Shown here piece by piece: positions 43,134 to 51,611 of a DNA stretch of 64,000 bases (the first letter of the stretch is position 1; each line of letters starts with the position of its first letter). The stretch covers positions 1-64,000 of the forward strand of contig NZ_NPBF01000008.1 of NCBI RefSeq assembly GCF_002272135.1. Direction: 5' to 3'. This DNA is from Virgibacillus sp. 7505. Lineage in GTDB: Bacteria; Bacillota; Bacilli; Bacillales; Amphibacillaceae. A program made the translations under genes and the position numbers. A model generated the notes under the pieces. It did not search any database, had not been told where the DNA came from, and saw nothing but the letters and a program-made list of their open reading frames with translations.

Positions 43134-43448
43134 TATTCGCTCAAAATATAGATGATAATGCAGCTGACAACCAGGGTTGAATGCTGCATCACATGCCGGA
43201 CAATGGTCTGTATCCATATACTGATCGATACGGAGCGTAGTTTTACACACACCGCATAGTATTGCTTTCTCATCGAATTGATCTTTCGGCCAGACTACGG
43301 CCTCATGACCGGCTGTTTCTTCATGGCATTGGTGACAAGGGTAAAATTGATTACAGCAAGCAAACTTAATTGCTATGACATCCAATGGAGAGTGATAATG
43401 AACGCACCTTGTCTCCGAATCTACTGTCTTTCCATGTACATGACACAT
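43116..43448 (-). CDS. CHY zinc-finger protein
   Basis: A 110-residue protein with the zf-CHY pattern of cysteines and histidines: TRCVHYHSPLDVIAIKFACC, YPCHQCHEETAGHEA, ILCGVCKTTL, HCPACDAAFNPGC. It probably binds three zinc ions. Bacterial copies are small and uncharacterised. Its ATG is one base after the stop of the signal peptidase gene. Confidence 0.87.
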   Translation of the reverse strand: MCHVHGKTVDSETRCVHYHSPLDVIAIKFACCNQFYPCHQCHEETAGHEAVVWPKDQFDEKAILCGVCKTTLRIDQYMDTDHCPACDAAFNPGCQLHYHLYFERIERDCR

Positions 43449-43449
43449 A

Positions 43450-43977
43450 TTAATTTCCTATGTGGAAATCAGAAAATGGATAGAAGGTCATCTTCACTTC
43501 TCCGATTACTTCTTCCTCTGAAATGAAACCGAACATACGGCTGTCTTTACTGTTTGTACGGTTATCACCCATGACAAATACTTTACCTTCAGGTACCTTT
43601 TCCTCGCCGGTCAATTCCTTCAGTTTGAAATCACCAGTAACCATATCATCCGGCAAATAAGATTGATCCTGCGCTTCACCATTCACATACAGCACATTAT
43701 CTATAACCTCAATTGTATCCCCAGGCAGACCGATAACCCGCTTGATATAGTGGGCATCCGCATCGGGTGCGTTGAATACCACAATATCATTTCGCTCTAT
43801 TTTCGAAACCTTGCTGACAATGACATGATCGCTATCCTGGTATGTCGGGAGCATTGACTCTCCATGCACCGTTGACGGTGTAAACAGGAAATATCGGCAG
43901 CCAAAAGCAATAATGACAGCAATCCCGATTGCTCGCAACCAAGAAAATATCTCTTTTTTTGTATTATTTTCTGACAT
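43450..43977 (-). CDS. Type I signal peptidase
   Basis: A 175-residue SipS-type enzyme: one N-terminal membrane anchor (AIGIAVIIAFGCRYFLF), catalytic Ser 41 in GESMLPTY, Lys 79 in YIKRVIGLPGD, and the GDNRTNSKDSR box. Cleaves signal peptides of secreted proteins on the outer face of the membrane. Bacilli carry several paralogues; which one this is cannot be said. Confidence 0.93.
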   Translation of the reverse strand: MSENNTKKEIFSWLRAIGIAVIIAFGCRYFLFTPSTVHGESMLPTYQDSDHVIVSKVSKIERNDIVVFNAPDADAHYIKRVIGLPGDTIEVIDNVLYVNGEAQDQSYLPDDMVTGDFKLKELTGEEKVPEGKVFVMGDNRTNSKDSRMFGFISEEEVIGEVKMTFYPFSDFHIGN

Positions 43978-44089
43978 AATTCTTTCTCCTAACCTATCTT
44001 TTTGTGAAGTATAGGGTACATGCTAAGTTTAGCAGTGTCAGAGATAGAAGCAAAGCGGAACCCCTTGTATGCAACAGCCATTACTTTCG

Positions 44090-44575
44090 TCAGCTATTGT
44101 CAGCCCAGCCCTTGCAAACATCTACCCATTCTTTTCCCTTGCCGTATTCGGCAAGTTCTTCACAAGTCAGCTCTATTGCCGAGTTACTGCTGCCACAGGC
44201 CGGAAAAACCGTAGTAAAACGTTTTAACGAGATGTCCATATAAACAGGCAAATCATTTATCAATCCAAACGGGCAAACCCCTCCGACAGCATGTCCTGTT
44301 TGTTCTAACGTTTCATCAGCAGAAAGCATCCGTGCCTTTACCCCGAGTAGTTCTTTAAACTTTTTATTATCGATTTTTGCATCACCTGCAGCAACGATCA
44401 GCACAGATTCCCCATCTTCCCTGCCTCTGAAAGCTAACGTCTTCGCGATGCGTGCAGGCTCCACTTCGAGTGCAGCAGCAGCTAGATCTACAGTGGCACT
44501 AGATAAATCGAGCTCTATGATATCTTTGCTTCGATTGTAATTCGCTAAATAATCTTTTACGTTTTCGATACTCAT
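44090..44575 (-). CDS. YbaK/ProX-type aminoacyl-tRNA deacylase
   Basis: A 161-residue YbaK/EbsC-like protein: IAKTLAFRGREDGESVLIVAAGDAKID, GVCPFGLINDLPVYMDISL and the ALAS-like VFPACGSSNSAIELT. These free-standing domains hydrolyse mischarged tRNA (Ala/Cys-tRNAPro and others). ATG at 44575 preferred to a GTG at 44587 by spacing to AAAGGTGG. Confidence 0.88.
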   Translation of the reverse strand: MSIENVKDYLANYNRSKDIIELDLSSATVDLAAAALEVEPARIAKTLAFRGREDGESVLIVAAGDAKIDNKKFKELLGVKARMLSADETLEQTGHAVGGVCPFGLINDLPVYMDISLKRFTTVFPACGSSNSAIELTCEELAEYGKGKEWVDVCKGWADNS

Positions 44576-44650
44576 TTTATGTACCACCTTTTTTGAGGCA
44601 TTATCGTATATGCATAGTTAGTCGCACATCTTTTGGGACAGCCACAAACT

Positions 44651-45229
44651 CTATCTCCACCTTGAGGTTAATCGTTGCCAATATGCCTTCCACCAGGAAC
44701 GGTGATCCTTTTTCAGATGAAGACCTGTTTGTCTGCCGATTGCTTCGACTACCTCGGCTATCGACATATTATCTGTAACCAGCTTATTTTCGAAAATTGG
44801 GTTTGAGAGACCTTGTATGCACCGTGGTATCTGCTGCACAGCCCAGGAAATCTGCTTGTTGCCCCGTTTGGCAAGGCGTGCACGTAAGGTCTCCTCAGAA
44901 GCAGTTAGTACGAGATGATAGGTTTGGTGTCCTTCCATTCGCAAATTCCCAATGATCTCTTTGTAGTAAGTCGGGTCAGTGATTGTCATTGGAACAATAA
45001 TGACATCTTCCGTATTTGCAGCTATATAAGCCAGATGCTCATATACGATGGAACGCCAGAGCTCATGCTCCTGGAAATCCGGTTTCTGCATCGATTTCGG
45101 TATATGCTTCCTTATGTAAAAACCTGCTTCTTCAGGGTCATAGATGAATGCATTCGGCAGCCGATGCCGTAAAGCTATCGCAGTTTGTGTCTTTCCTGCA
45201 CCGAATGCTCCATTAATCCAAATAATCAT
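44651..45229 (-). CDS. tmrB: TmrB-like ATP-binding tunicamycin-resistance protein
   Basis: A 192-residue P-loop protein that matches B. subtilis TmrB from end to end: MIIWINGAFGAGKTQTA (Walker A GAFGAGKT), VIIVPMTI, YHLVLTASEETLRARL, SWAVQQIPRCIQGLSNPIFE, TDNMSIAEV. TmrB is a membrane-associated ATP-binding protein that gives tunicamycin resistance. It may protect against tunicamycin-like inhibitors of MraY/TagO. It overlaps the VOC gene by four bases. Confidence 0.85.
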   Translation of the reverse strand: MIIWINGAFGAGKTQTAIALRHRLPNAFIYDPEEAGFYIRKHIPKSMQKPDFQEHELWRSIVYEHLAYIAANTEDVIIVPMTITDPTYYKEIIGNLRMEGHQTYHLVLTASEETLRARLAKRGNKQISWAVQQIPRCIQGLSNPIFENKLVTDNMSIAEVVEAIGRQTGLHLKKDHRSWWKAYWQRLTSRWR

Positions 45230-45579
45230 GTACGCCGTTCACACACCATGACGATATTGCCATCAGGATCCTCGAAATTGAAGAAAGCGACTGCTTCATC
45301 TTTCTCTAGTTCCCGGACAATCTTGCCCCCTTGTTCTCTGACCTTTTCATATGCGAGTCCAACATCTTTCGTCTCAAGCATGAAGGCAGGACGGATACCC
45401 GATGCATTATTCCGGTTATCATCGATAACAAGTCCTCTTCCATCAGCTGTTTCCATAAACTGCACCGGTCCCGATGTTGGTTGCGGTTGGGGCTTACCTA
45501 AAAGATTTGCATACCAATTTGCCGTCTTATTCACATCTTTTACATGCACAAACACACTGCCAATTTGGAAATCTGACAC
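45226..45579 (-). CDS. VOC-family (glyoxalase/dioxygenase fold) protein
   Basis: A 117-residue single VOC domain pair: VFVHVKDVNKTANWYANLLG at the N-terminus, and FFNFEDPDGNIVMVCER at the C-terminus with the metal-type Glu position. Function not predictable (glyoxalase-like, or drug-binding). GTG start. Translationally coupled to tmrB-like gene, so a resistance role is possible. Confidence 0.82.
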   Translation of the reverse strand: MSDFQIGSVFVHVKDVNKTANWYANLLGKPQPQPTSGPVQFMETADGRGLVIDDNRNNASGIRPAFMLETKDVGLAYEKVREQGGKIVRELEKDEAVAFFNFEDPDGNIVMVCERRT

Positions 45580-45657
45580 ACCGCAACACTTCCCTTTTTG
45601 AATATTTTACCATAAGGAGTGAACTGGTAATATAGGCAATAGGTTAGAAGAGAACAT

Positions 45658-45692
45658 AAAAAGGACAAGCATATTAGGTATGCTGCCCTTTT
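45658..45692 (-). terminator. Terminator of the araC operon
   Basis: AAAAGG...AGCATA-TTAGG-TATGCT...CCTTTT, overlapping the stop codon at 45674. Confidence 0.7.
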
Positions 45693-46252
45693 AGACGGTA
45701 CGTTGCTTGTTCATCTGTGTAATCCAAGTTAGGTATGACTACTGTCAGCACAAAGAACAGCAGGCTTATTCCGATGCTTATTAGAATTGGTAACTCTATC
45801 GCCGCTTTCCACAGGTCTACACCCAACTGCAGAAGCATATGATAAAGGATGCTGAAAATAAAAATATAGCTGTATCTTAGAATTCGCCCCTCAATTCTAA
45901 TCCAAAAGACAGCCAAAGGAAGCAGGAACGCAGCAAGTCCAAGTGATACGCCGGCTAGTTGAACAGATACCTCTAATGACAATTCGTTTGATAGAATATG
46001 ATACTGCCTTGCTACGTGCAGCAAGCCGGGAAATAAAGCCAGCCATGCTCCGCTCAACAAAATACAATTACACAGGAGTCTCATGTAAGCCGCTATTCCT
46101 TGTACCGGCCGATGAATAACCTTGCGTGTAAACATTTCTGAAATCACGAGTAACAAAGGAATAGGAATCCATATGAAAAGCACCTCACCAGGCACACCTT
46201 GCCTCAAATACAAAATGAAAAGCTGAATGATATTTAAAAGTATATCAAGCAT
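45674..46252 (-). CDS. Membrane protein of unknown function
   Basis: A 192-residue protein with about five hydrophobic helices (VLFIWIPIPLLLVIS, CILLSGAWLALFPGLLHV, GVSLGLAAFLLPLAVFW, YIFIFSILYHMLLQLG, IGISLLFFVLTVVIP). Its ATG is one base after the stop of the AraC gene (TGA-T-ATG), so it is co-expressed with it. Family not recognised. Confidence 0.75.
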   Translation of the reverse strand: MLDILLNIIQLFILYLRQGVPGEVLFIWIPIPLLLVISEMFTRKVIHRPVQGIAAYMRLLCNCILLSGAWLALFPGLLHVARQYHILSNELSLEVSVQLAGVSLGLAAFLLPLAVFWIRIEGRILRYSYIFIFSILYHMLLQLGVDLWKAAIELPILISIGISLLFFVLTVVIPNLDYTDEQATYRLKGQHT

Positions 46253-46253
46253 A

Positions 46254-47141
46254 TCAACTCAGTTCCTCCTCAAATGCCAGATTGACTGGCTCATCCTGCA
46301 GAGTATATGTCATATCTATATTCGTAGTCGGAACAGACTCATCCACTTCCTCAAAACGAAACCCATCTGCCCAAACCTTTCCTTTTCCGGATAAGATAAC
46401 TCCAAATGAAATGACGGCACTATTCTCCGGTACATCAAGCACAATGCGATACCGAGTCCAATTTGTCGTTCCCAGGATTGGGCGGTTGCTCATGTTATCG
46501 AATTGGACAATATCATCAGATGTATTGTCTACTCGCATCCACATGCTGGCAAAGCTTTGTACATCTTCTGTCTTGATGAAGCAAGTCAGCTGCAGCCTTT
46601 TTTTTATATAATTTGCTGCTTTGAATTGCTGCATCATCGTGGCAAATTCCTCCGCTCCCATGACCGTTTTCGATTTCAGATAACCTGATGCTTTCCCTTG
46701 ATGTACATGTTTATAGTCAATCCCCATTTCATAATTGTGAGGATCGGAACCGCTTAGTATCCACCCTCGTACTTGTTTATCCTCCATTTTTTCCTCCTTC
46801 TGATGCAGAGCAGCTCGCATCATACGTCTGTATTTTCCTGGCGGAAGGCCGTAATGCTTTTTGAAAACCCTGGTAAATGACTCTTGAGATTCAAAGTGAA
46901 ACATGAACGCGATATCGAGTATTCCTAATTCAGTATGCAGCAGTGCAGCTGACGCTCCAGCCAGCCTCCTTCTGCGGATATAATCTGTGAACGACAATCC
47001 AACGGAAGACTGGAATAATCGATGAAAATGGAATTTGGAGAATCCGGCTTCACGTGCAACTTGGTCGGCAGTAAGAGGTTCATGTAAATTGTTTTCGATA
47101 AAAGAAATAGCTCTTTGTACAGTCGTTTCATTCCCCTGCAC
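46254..47141 (-). CDS. AraC-family regulator with C-terminal beta-sandwich domain
   Basis: A 295-residue protein: N-terminal AraC double helix-turn-helix (about residues 8-107: LTADQVAREAGFSKFHFHRLF, LDIAFMFHFESQESFTRVFKKHYGLPPGKYR), then a 160-residue C-terminal part (SGDPHNYEMGIDYKHVHQG ... TNWTRYRIVLDVPENSAVISFGVILSGKGKVWADGFRFE) that resembles a carbohydrate-binding galactose-binding-like fold. GTG start with AAGGAGG seven bases upstream. The sensor domain suggests a carbohydrate or envelope ligand. Confidence 0.85.
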   Translation of the reverse strand: MQGNETTVQRAISFIENNLHEPLTADQVAREAGFSKFHFHRLFQSSVGLSFTDYIRRRRLAGASAALLHTELGILDIAFMFHFESQESFTRVFKKHYGLPPGKYRRMMRAALHQKEEKMEDKQVRGWILSGSDPHNYEMGIDYKHVHQGKASGYLKSKTVMGAEEFATMMQQFKAANYIKKRLQLTCFIKTEDVQSFASMWMRVDNTSDDIVQFDNMSNRPILGTTNWTRYRIVLDVPENSAVISFGVILSGKGKVWADGFRFEEVDESVPTTNIDMTYTLQDEPVNLAFEEELS

Positions 47142-47363
47142 TTGCTCACCTCCTTAGTTAAAGCTTAACTTAAAAATATATTGCGCTTTTGATAATTTTT
47201 GCTGAGTTGTAAAAATATCCTGATATACTGGACAGCAAGCACTGGGAACGCGATGTCCAAGTAGTGTGACACACGAAGAAGAAAAAGTGAGAGGTATATA
47301 TCATTATAGGAACTGCTGTTTCAATGGACTTATGCTTAATCGGAAGAAGAAATCTTCGGTAAA

Positions 47364-47390
47364 TAAAAAAGCAGACGCTTTCACGTCTGC
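47364..47390 (-). terminator. Terminator of LOG gene
   Basis: GCAGACG / CGTCTGC stem followed by six T on the minus strand, overlapping the stop. The rest of 47142-47363 holds no supported gene. Confidence 0.8.
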
Positions 47391-47965
47391 TCTGGTCGCC
47401 TTATATAGGTTTTTACTTCCGGTGCTTCATATTGACGGAACTTCTCCAGAAGACTTGCAGGCTCCGTATCTGTTAGTGTCATCGACCGGTGCTTTTCATG
47501 CATAAACTGCTCATCTGCCATATGGTCAAATAAACTTACCAGCAGATCATAATAGCCATCCACATTCAAAATACCAAGTGGCTTTTTATGCAATCCAAGC
47601 TGTGCCCATGTGAAGATCTCGAAAAACTCTTCCAGCGTACCTGGTCCTCCAGGAAGTGCGATGAAGCCATCTGCTAACTCTGCCATTTTCGCTTTTCGTT
47701 CATGCATGGAAGAAACGACAATCAGCTCAGATACATGTGAGTGAGCAATTTCCCTCTTCTCCAGAAATTCAGGCATCACACCAATCACTTGGCCGCCTGC
47801 TTGCATGGCTCCATTCGCTACTGCCCCCATCAATCCTACACTTGCCCCGCCATATACAAGTGTAAAACCTTGGGCTGCCAGTGTCTTCCCTAACTCTTTA
47901 GCCACGGCGATGTATGCTGGCGAAGCGCCAACGCTAGAGCCGCAGAATACTGCAATGCGTTTCAT
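47381..47965 (-). CDS. LOG-family nucleotide phosphoribohydrolase
   Basis: A 194-residue Rossmann protein (TIGR00730/Lonely Guy, B. subtilis YvdD) with the signature PGGPGTLEE and the catalytic arginine region SSMHERKAKM. LOG proteins release the base from nucleoside 5'-monophosphates, including cytokinins. AAAGGAG before the ATG; 12 bases after the AlkC gene, so probably the same transcript. Confidence 0.9.
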   Translation of the reverse strand: MKRIAVFCGSSVGASPAYIAVAKELGKTLAAQGFTLVYGGASVGLMGAVANGAMQAGGQVIGVMPEFLEKREIAHSHVSELIVVSSMHERKAKMAELADGFIALPGGPGTLEEFFEIFTWAQLGLHKKPLGILNVDGYYDLLVSLFDHMADEQFMHEKHRSMTLTDTEPASLLEKFRQYEAPEVKTYIRRPEQT

Positions 47966-47977
47966 CTCTCCACTCCT

Positions 47978-49063
47978 TTACTTGATCAGTTCCAGATTTG
48001 TATGGGCTACTTCCACCCCATTGGCAAGCAGTACAATACGGTGTATACCCGGATAATGAACCCTGGTGGTCAAGTCTTTCCAATTGTGGACTCGTTCTTT
48101 CGCGATACTCTCTCCCGCTGTAAATATCCGATCCGACAGGAGAAATTTTTTTCGGGAAATTCCGCGCTTTTTTATGAAGTCTATTGCATACTCTATACGC
48201 AGCTTCGCCTGCTTCTTCACATTAAAAGAATATGTCATCGTCACTGCCTCACCGATGTTTACGCTATGACGATCCGTAACTATCCTGGCGTCAGCCAGCA
48301 TTTCAGCTGCTTCCTCATAACCGAATAAAGCCATTATCTCTGGTTCCCCGCTTCGCAGCAGTGTACGACAGCCATGCCGGATGATCCAGTCTGTTTCTGA
48401 TGAAAAACCGCTCCAGCGTTTTGCCGTCAAAATGACTTTGTTTGGATTATCCTTGGCAATATCATTCAAATTATTGGCAACACTTTTCCGTACATACAAA
48501 GAGGCGTCTGCTTTCAATAATTCCAGCACTTCTAATATAGGACTTGGATCTTCTTTGAACTGACGAATTGCCTGCCCCCATGGCAGCCTCGGACGACAGC
48601 CTTCACTTGCCAGACGCCGCACATGATGATCATCAGATTGCGCCCATTCCACCATTCGTTTCATAATCCGATCAGGGGCCCTGATAAGAAACGGCCTGAT
48701 TGCAAATTCTGCAGTCGAACGCTTTGTGAATTGCTCCAATGCCTGCAGCGATATTTCTTCATGCTCTGGTTCCACCCCGAAAACCTCGACAAAATCGGGG
48801 ATAAACAAATAAGGAAACCCCTCACACTGGTCCTGAATAGCAAGCAGAATCCCTAATGCTTCTGGATAATTCTCCGGAAGAAAGGAACCGAGTACCATGC
48901 TGATCCGGCGTATTCGACCCTTTAATTCGAGTTCTGCCCATTCAGCATCCATCACTGTATCAACGAATTTTCTTTCATCAAAATCATGATGAGCTTGTTT
49001 CACCTTGAAAGCGAAACCTTTCAGGAAATCCTCCGTATATATTGCTTTCAAGGGTTCTGCCAC
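47978..49063 (-). CDS. AlkC-type DNA alkylation repair glycosylase
   Basis: A 361-residue protein: HEAT-like repeats over residues about 1-255 (EALGILLAIQDQ, HHVRRLASEGCRPRLPWG, LYVRKSVANNLNDIAKDNP, DWIIRHGCRTLLRSG) followed by an Ig-like domain (IGEAVTMTYSFNVKKQAKLRIEYAIDFI). The HEAT plus Ig-like architecture and length are those of AlkC, which excises 3-methyladenine and related cationic lesions. GTG start with GGAGG. Confidence 0.85.
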   Translation of the reverse strand: MAEPLKAIYTEDFLKGFAFKVKQAHHDFDERKFVDTVMDAEWAELELKGRIRRISMVLGSFLPENYPEALGILLAIQDQCEGFPYLFIPDFVEVFGVEPEHEEISLQALEQFTKRSTAEFAIRPFLIRAPDRIMKRMVEWAQSDDHHVRRLASEGCRPRLPWGQAIRQFKEDPSPILEVLELLKADASLYVRKSVANNLNDIAKDNPNKVILTAKRWSGFSSETDWIIRHGCRTLLRSGEPEIMALFGYEEAAEMLADARIVTDRHSVNIGEAVTMTYSFNVKKQAKLRIEYAIDFIKKRGISRKKFLLSDRIFTAGESIAKERVHNWKDLTTRVHYPGIHRIVLLANGVEVAHTNLELIK

Positions 49064-49132
49064 AACTACCGCCTCCAGGAAATTATATCTATATTCTACA
49101 GGAAAAAAGCGGTAAACTACAAATAGCCTTTG

Positions 49133-49768
49133 TCAGAGGATACTTTTTAAAAATTGGGTGAAGAAAAGGACAGCAAAATAACTTAGAACTAATCCCGCTC
49201 CAATGGAGACCCATTTGACAAATGTTTCGTTTACGACCCTTCTTGTACCTGCGACGATACTCATCAGACCGATATCATGCACTTGGATACCTGCCAGAAT
49301 ACCGAGTCCAGCGATAATGAAGGAAAGCTCGTTTCCTTCTGAAAAACTGCTTGATAAAAAGGTACCAAAAACGCTTATCCAAAACACGAGGTTACTAGGT
49401 GAAATTGCTACAAGCAGTCCGTTTTTGTAAGAGGATAGCAGTTTTTTTGTCGATTTCTCACCGTTGATCATAATCTGCTTGTCCGCATTTTTGATACTGT
49501 CATAGGCAATATACAACAAGAAGAGAGCACCAAGCAGCCACATGCCCGTCTGAATTGCAGGGGTTGCCAAAATCGGGGCAAGACCAAGAAAAAGAGCGAC
49601 CATCAACAGAAAGTCAACCGTCATACCGCCTATTCCCACCATCCAGCCGTGTACAAAACCATTCTTTAAGCCTTGTTTGGTCATCTCAATCGTAACTGTA
49701 CCAACTGGGAGAGCGATAGACAATCCTAAAAGCACATTTGTCAGAAACAAAGATAACAAGAGTATCAC
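49133..49768 (-). CDS. LysE-family exporter
   Basis: A 211-residue, six-helix transporter with the family motif GLSIALPVGTVTIEMTKQGLKNGF and SYKNGLLVAISPSNLVFWISVFG. Exports amino acids or derivatives. The start (GTG at 49768) lacks a clear ribosome site; a TTG nine bases downstream is possible. Confidence 0.85.
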   Translation of the reverse strand: MILLLSLFLTNVLLGLSIALPVGTVTIEMTKQGLKNGFVHGWMVGIGGMTVDFLLMVALFLGLAPILATPAIQTGMWLLGALFLLYIAYDSIKNADKQIMINGEKSTKKLLSSYKNGLLVAISPSNLVFWISVFGTFLSSSFSEGNELSFIIAGLGILAGIQVHDIGLMSIVAGTRRVVNETFVKWVSIGAGLVLSYFAVLFFTQFLKSIL

Positions 49769-49833
49769 CGCCTATCATAATATACTAAATATACATAATA
49801 CTGTTTAATCATACAATGAGAGGAGCATATAGA

Positions 49834-50343
49834 TTGTCCAAACAAAAACAAATTCATCTGCGTCCCATATCCGTTTCCGATGCGCCGACCTTATTTCAAT
49901 TCTGGTCCGATCCGGATGTGACTGCTTTTATGAATATCAACCCAATGCTGTCTGTAGAACAGGCGGAAGAGATGATTTTATACCTGACGCAGCTGGAACA
50001 TGCTGGTCGCTATACAATCGTTCTGGAAGATGACACAATCGTAGGTACTTGCGGATTCAACTACATTGATGCCGAGAATCAACGCGGAGAAATTGGCTAT
50101 GAAATAGGAAAGGAATATTGGAGAAGGGGTTATATGAGCCAAGCATTGCAAGCTTTAATCGAGGAAGGTTTCCATACGTTAAAGTTGAACCGAATTGAAG
50201 CAAAGGTGGAGCCGGGTAATGCACCTTCGCGTCGTCTGCTCAAAAAAGCCGGCTTTCATGAAGAAGGTATTCTACGTGAATATGAAAAATTGAATGGTGT
50301 TTTCCTGGATATGGTCATGTATAGCCTGCTTCACTCTGACTAA
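49834..50343 (+). CDS. GNAT acetyltransferase (RimJ/RimL type)
   Basis: A 169-residue acetyltransferase: IHLRPISVSDAPTLFQFW, GEIGYEIGKEYWRRGYMSQALQALI (acetyl-CoA loop), NAPSRRLLKKAGFHEEG. The TTG at 49834 is preferred because GAGAGGAG lies eight bases upstream and the earlier ATG at 49816 is before that site. Substrate unknown. Divergent from the LysE gene. Confidence 0.85.
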   Translation: MSKQKQIHLRPISVSDAPTLFQFWSDPDVTAFMNINPMLSVEQAEEMILYLTQLEHAGRYTIVLEDDTIVGTCGFNYIDAENQRGEIGYEIGKEYWRRGYMSQALQALIEEGFHTLKLNRIEAKVEPGNAPSRRLLKKAGFHEEGILREYEKLNGVFLDMVMYSLLHSD

Positions 50344-50412
50344 TCATCTATATGAAACTTTTAAATAGATTATTCGTATGAAGTGTCAGAGAGAATGCAT
50401 GAGGTGATAGCA

Positions 50413-50877
50413 GTGACAATGTGGCAGCGCAAAGGTAAAAGAAACAGAGAATCCAAGATTTCGGTAACAATAATCTTAACCATACTTGTTGGATTTTCCC
50501 TCGCTTTTGTAGCCGCCCTCTACTATTTTGGTTTTCTTGGTGCCTTCAGCATCCTTGGTGTTGCTTATGAATCACCCAAGCATTTGGCCGTATTCGTCGG
50601 TGTATATCTTGTTCTAAGTATTTTCGGTGAGTTATTTGCAAAAGCTCTCTATTATATTCTCACTAAGAAGCATAAGACACAGACCTTATATGAGTTTATG
50701 ATAGCTTTTTCTTTGAACTTTTTAATGAATTGGATTGCAATCTCCATTGTGAATGGCTTATACGAACCTGTACATTTAGTATGGTATACGGAAATTGTTG
50801 TTACAGCTTTCATTGCCCTGACAGAGGTAACCTTGGATCATGAAAAGAAAAAAAGAAGAAGAAACCGCGGTACATAA
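50413..50877 (+). CDS. YrvL-like regulatory membrane protein
   Basis: A 154-residue protein with four hydrophobic helices (VTIILTILVGFSLAFVAALYYFG, LAVFVGVYLVLSIFGELF, FMIAFSLNFLMNWIAIS, WYTEIVVTAFIALTEV) and a strongly basic C-terminus. It resembles the YrvL family; B. subtilis YrvL lowers expression of the SigO-RsoA oxalate/acid-stress sigma system. GTG at 50413 chosen by spacing to GAGGTG. No sigO or rsoA is seen nearby. Confidence 0.65.
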   Translation: MTMWQRKGKRNRESKISVTIILTILVGFSLAFVAALYYFGFLGAFSILGVAYESPKHLAVFVGVYLVLSIFGELFAKALYYILTKKHKTQTLYEFMIAFSLNFLMNWIAISIVNGLYEPVHLVWYTEIVVTAFIALTEVTLDHEKKKRRRNRGT

Positions 50878-50893
50878 CCGCGGTTTCTTTTCC
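50861..50893 (+). terminator. Terminator overlapping the yrvL-like stop
   Basis: GAAACCGCGGT-ACATA-ACCGCGGTTTCTTTT. Confidence 0.85.
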
Positions 50894-50899
50894 TATTGA

Positions 50900-51019
50900 T
50901 TAGTAACCGTAGCCGCCTCCAACGTAAGAAGCACCGATGATGATCAACAAAATGAAAAGTACTACTAGAAGCGCGAAGCCGCTGCCGTATCCTTTTCCGC
51001 CGCCGTAACTTTCAGACAT
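50900..51019 (-). CDS. YjcZ-family sporulation protein
   Basis: A 39-residue protein, starts [20 protein letters not shown] and ends GGGYGY: a Gly/Tyr-rich head, one hydrophobic helix rich in Leu/Ile, a Gly/Tyr-rich tail. This is the pattern of the YjcZ (PF09680) sporulation-associated micropeptides. GGAGGG about eight bases before the ATG. Confidence 0.87.
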   Translation of the reverse strand: MSESYGGGKGYGSGFALLVVLFILLIIIGASYVGGGYGY

Positions 51020-51107
51020 GATATCCCTCCTTTTTGACTCAAGTCATTCTATGTATGTTCCCTTGGATGCGTACCGGTTATCATGGAATAAACAGCCCAA
51101 TAATCAA

Positions 51108-51146
51108 TAAAAAAATCGCTCCCGAATCAATGATTTCGGAAGCGAT
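51108..51146 (-). terminator. Terminator of the KGG protein gene
   Basis: ATCGCT-c-CCGAAT / ATTTCGG-a-AGCGAT stem followed by seven T on the minus strand. Confidence 0.8.
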
Positions 51147-51180
51147 CACTTTTTTCTTTTCATTTGTTCACACTGCTTTC

Positions 51181-51381
51181 TTAATTACTGCTGTTTTTAT
51201 TGGAATTTCCGCCCTTAGAGCCGATCTCCTGAAAATGCTTCTTATCATGGGCGTCTGCGTTAGCATTACCGCCTTTAGTACCAATCTCTCTATAGAAGTC
51301 TTTATCATGGTTATTGGATGTTGCTTGTCCGCCTTTTCTGCCCGCTTCTTCATTACTCATTTTGTTATTGTTCTGTGTCAT
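51181..51381 (-). CDS. KGG-repeat general stress protein (GsiB/YciG-like)
   Basis: A 66-residue hydrophilic protein built of short repeats: MSNEEAGRKGGQATSNNHDK, DFYREIGTKGGNANADAHDK, HFQEIGSKGGNSNK. The KGG repeat and the HDK-F-x-EIG-KGG period are those of B. subtilis GsiB and other LEA-like desiccation/stress proteins. GGAGGAGGAG lies in front of its ATG, and a near-perfect SigB promoter upstream fits general stress control. It is much shorter than GsiB (123 aa). Confidence 0.9.
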   Translation of the reverse strand: MTQNNNKMSNEEAGRKGGQATSNNHDKDFYREIGTKGGNANADAHDKKHFQEIGSKGGNSNKNSSN

Positions 51382-51453
51382 GATAGTCTCCTCCTCCAGA
51401 TATGCGTCTCTTTCACATTACTTTAACGAAGCGCAGCCACGCTTAATAAATGT

Positions 51454-51478
51454 ATTCCCGATAAACGGTTACTTAAAC
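51454..51478 (-). promoter_or_regulatory. SigB promoter for the KGG protein gene
   Basis: Minus strand GTTTAA (51473-51478), 13-bp spacer, GGGAAT (51454-51459); consensus GTTTAA-N12-14-GGGTAT. Confidence 0.82.
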
Positions 51479-51570
51479 AAAATCAGATTCAGAGTCAGAA
51501 GGAGGCGTCAGGGTTTTATGCTTAGATTGTGATTAACAAACAGCCATAACAGGAGGTTATGAAGAGGAAT

Positions 51571-51604
51571 GAAAAAGGAAGCAGGGATGACTCCCCTGCT
51601 TCTC
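51571..51604 (-). terminator. Terminator of the large secreted protein gene
   Basis: AAGCAGGG-loop-CCCTGCTT followed by CCTTTTTC on the minus strand. Confidence 0.75.
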
Positions 51605-51611
51605 CATATTT

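Noticed and set aside
47160-47363. Possible small RNA or peptide between araC and the LOG gene
   Set aside because: Some promoter-like TA-rich bases exist but no coherent -35/-10 pair, ribosome site or plus-strand terminator was found.
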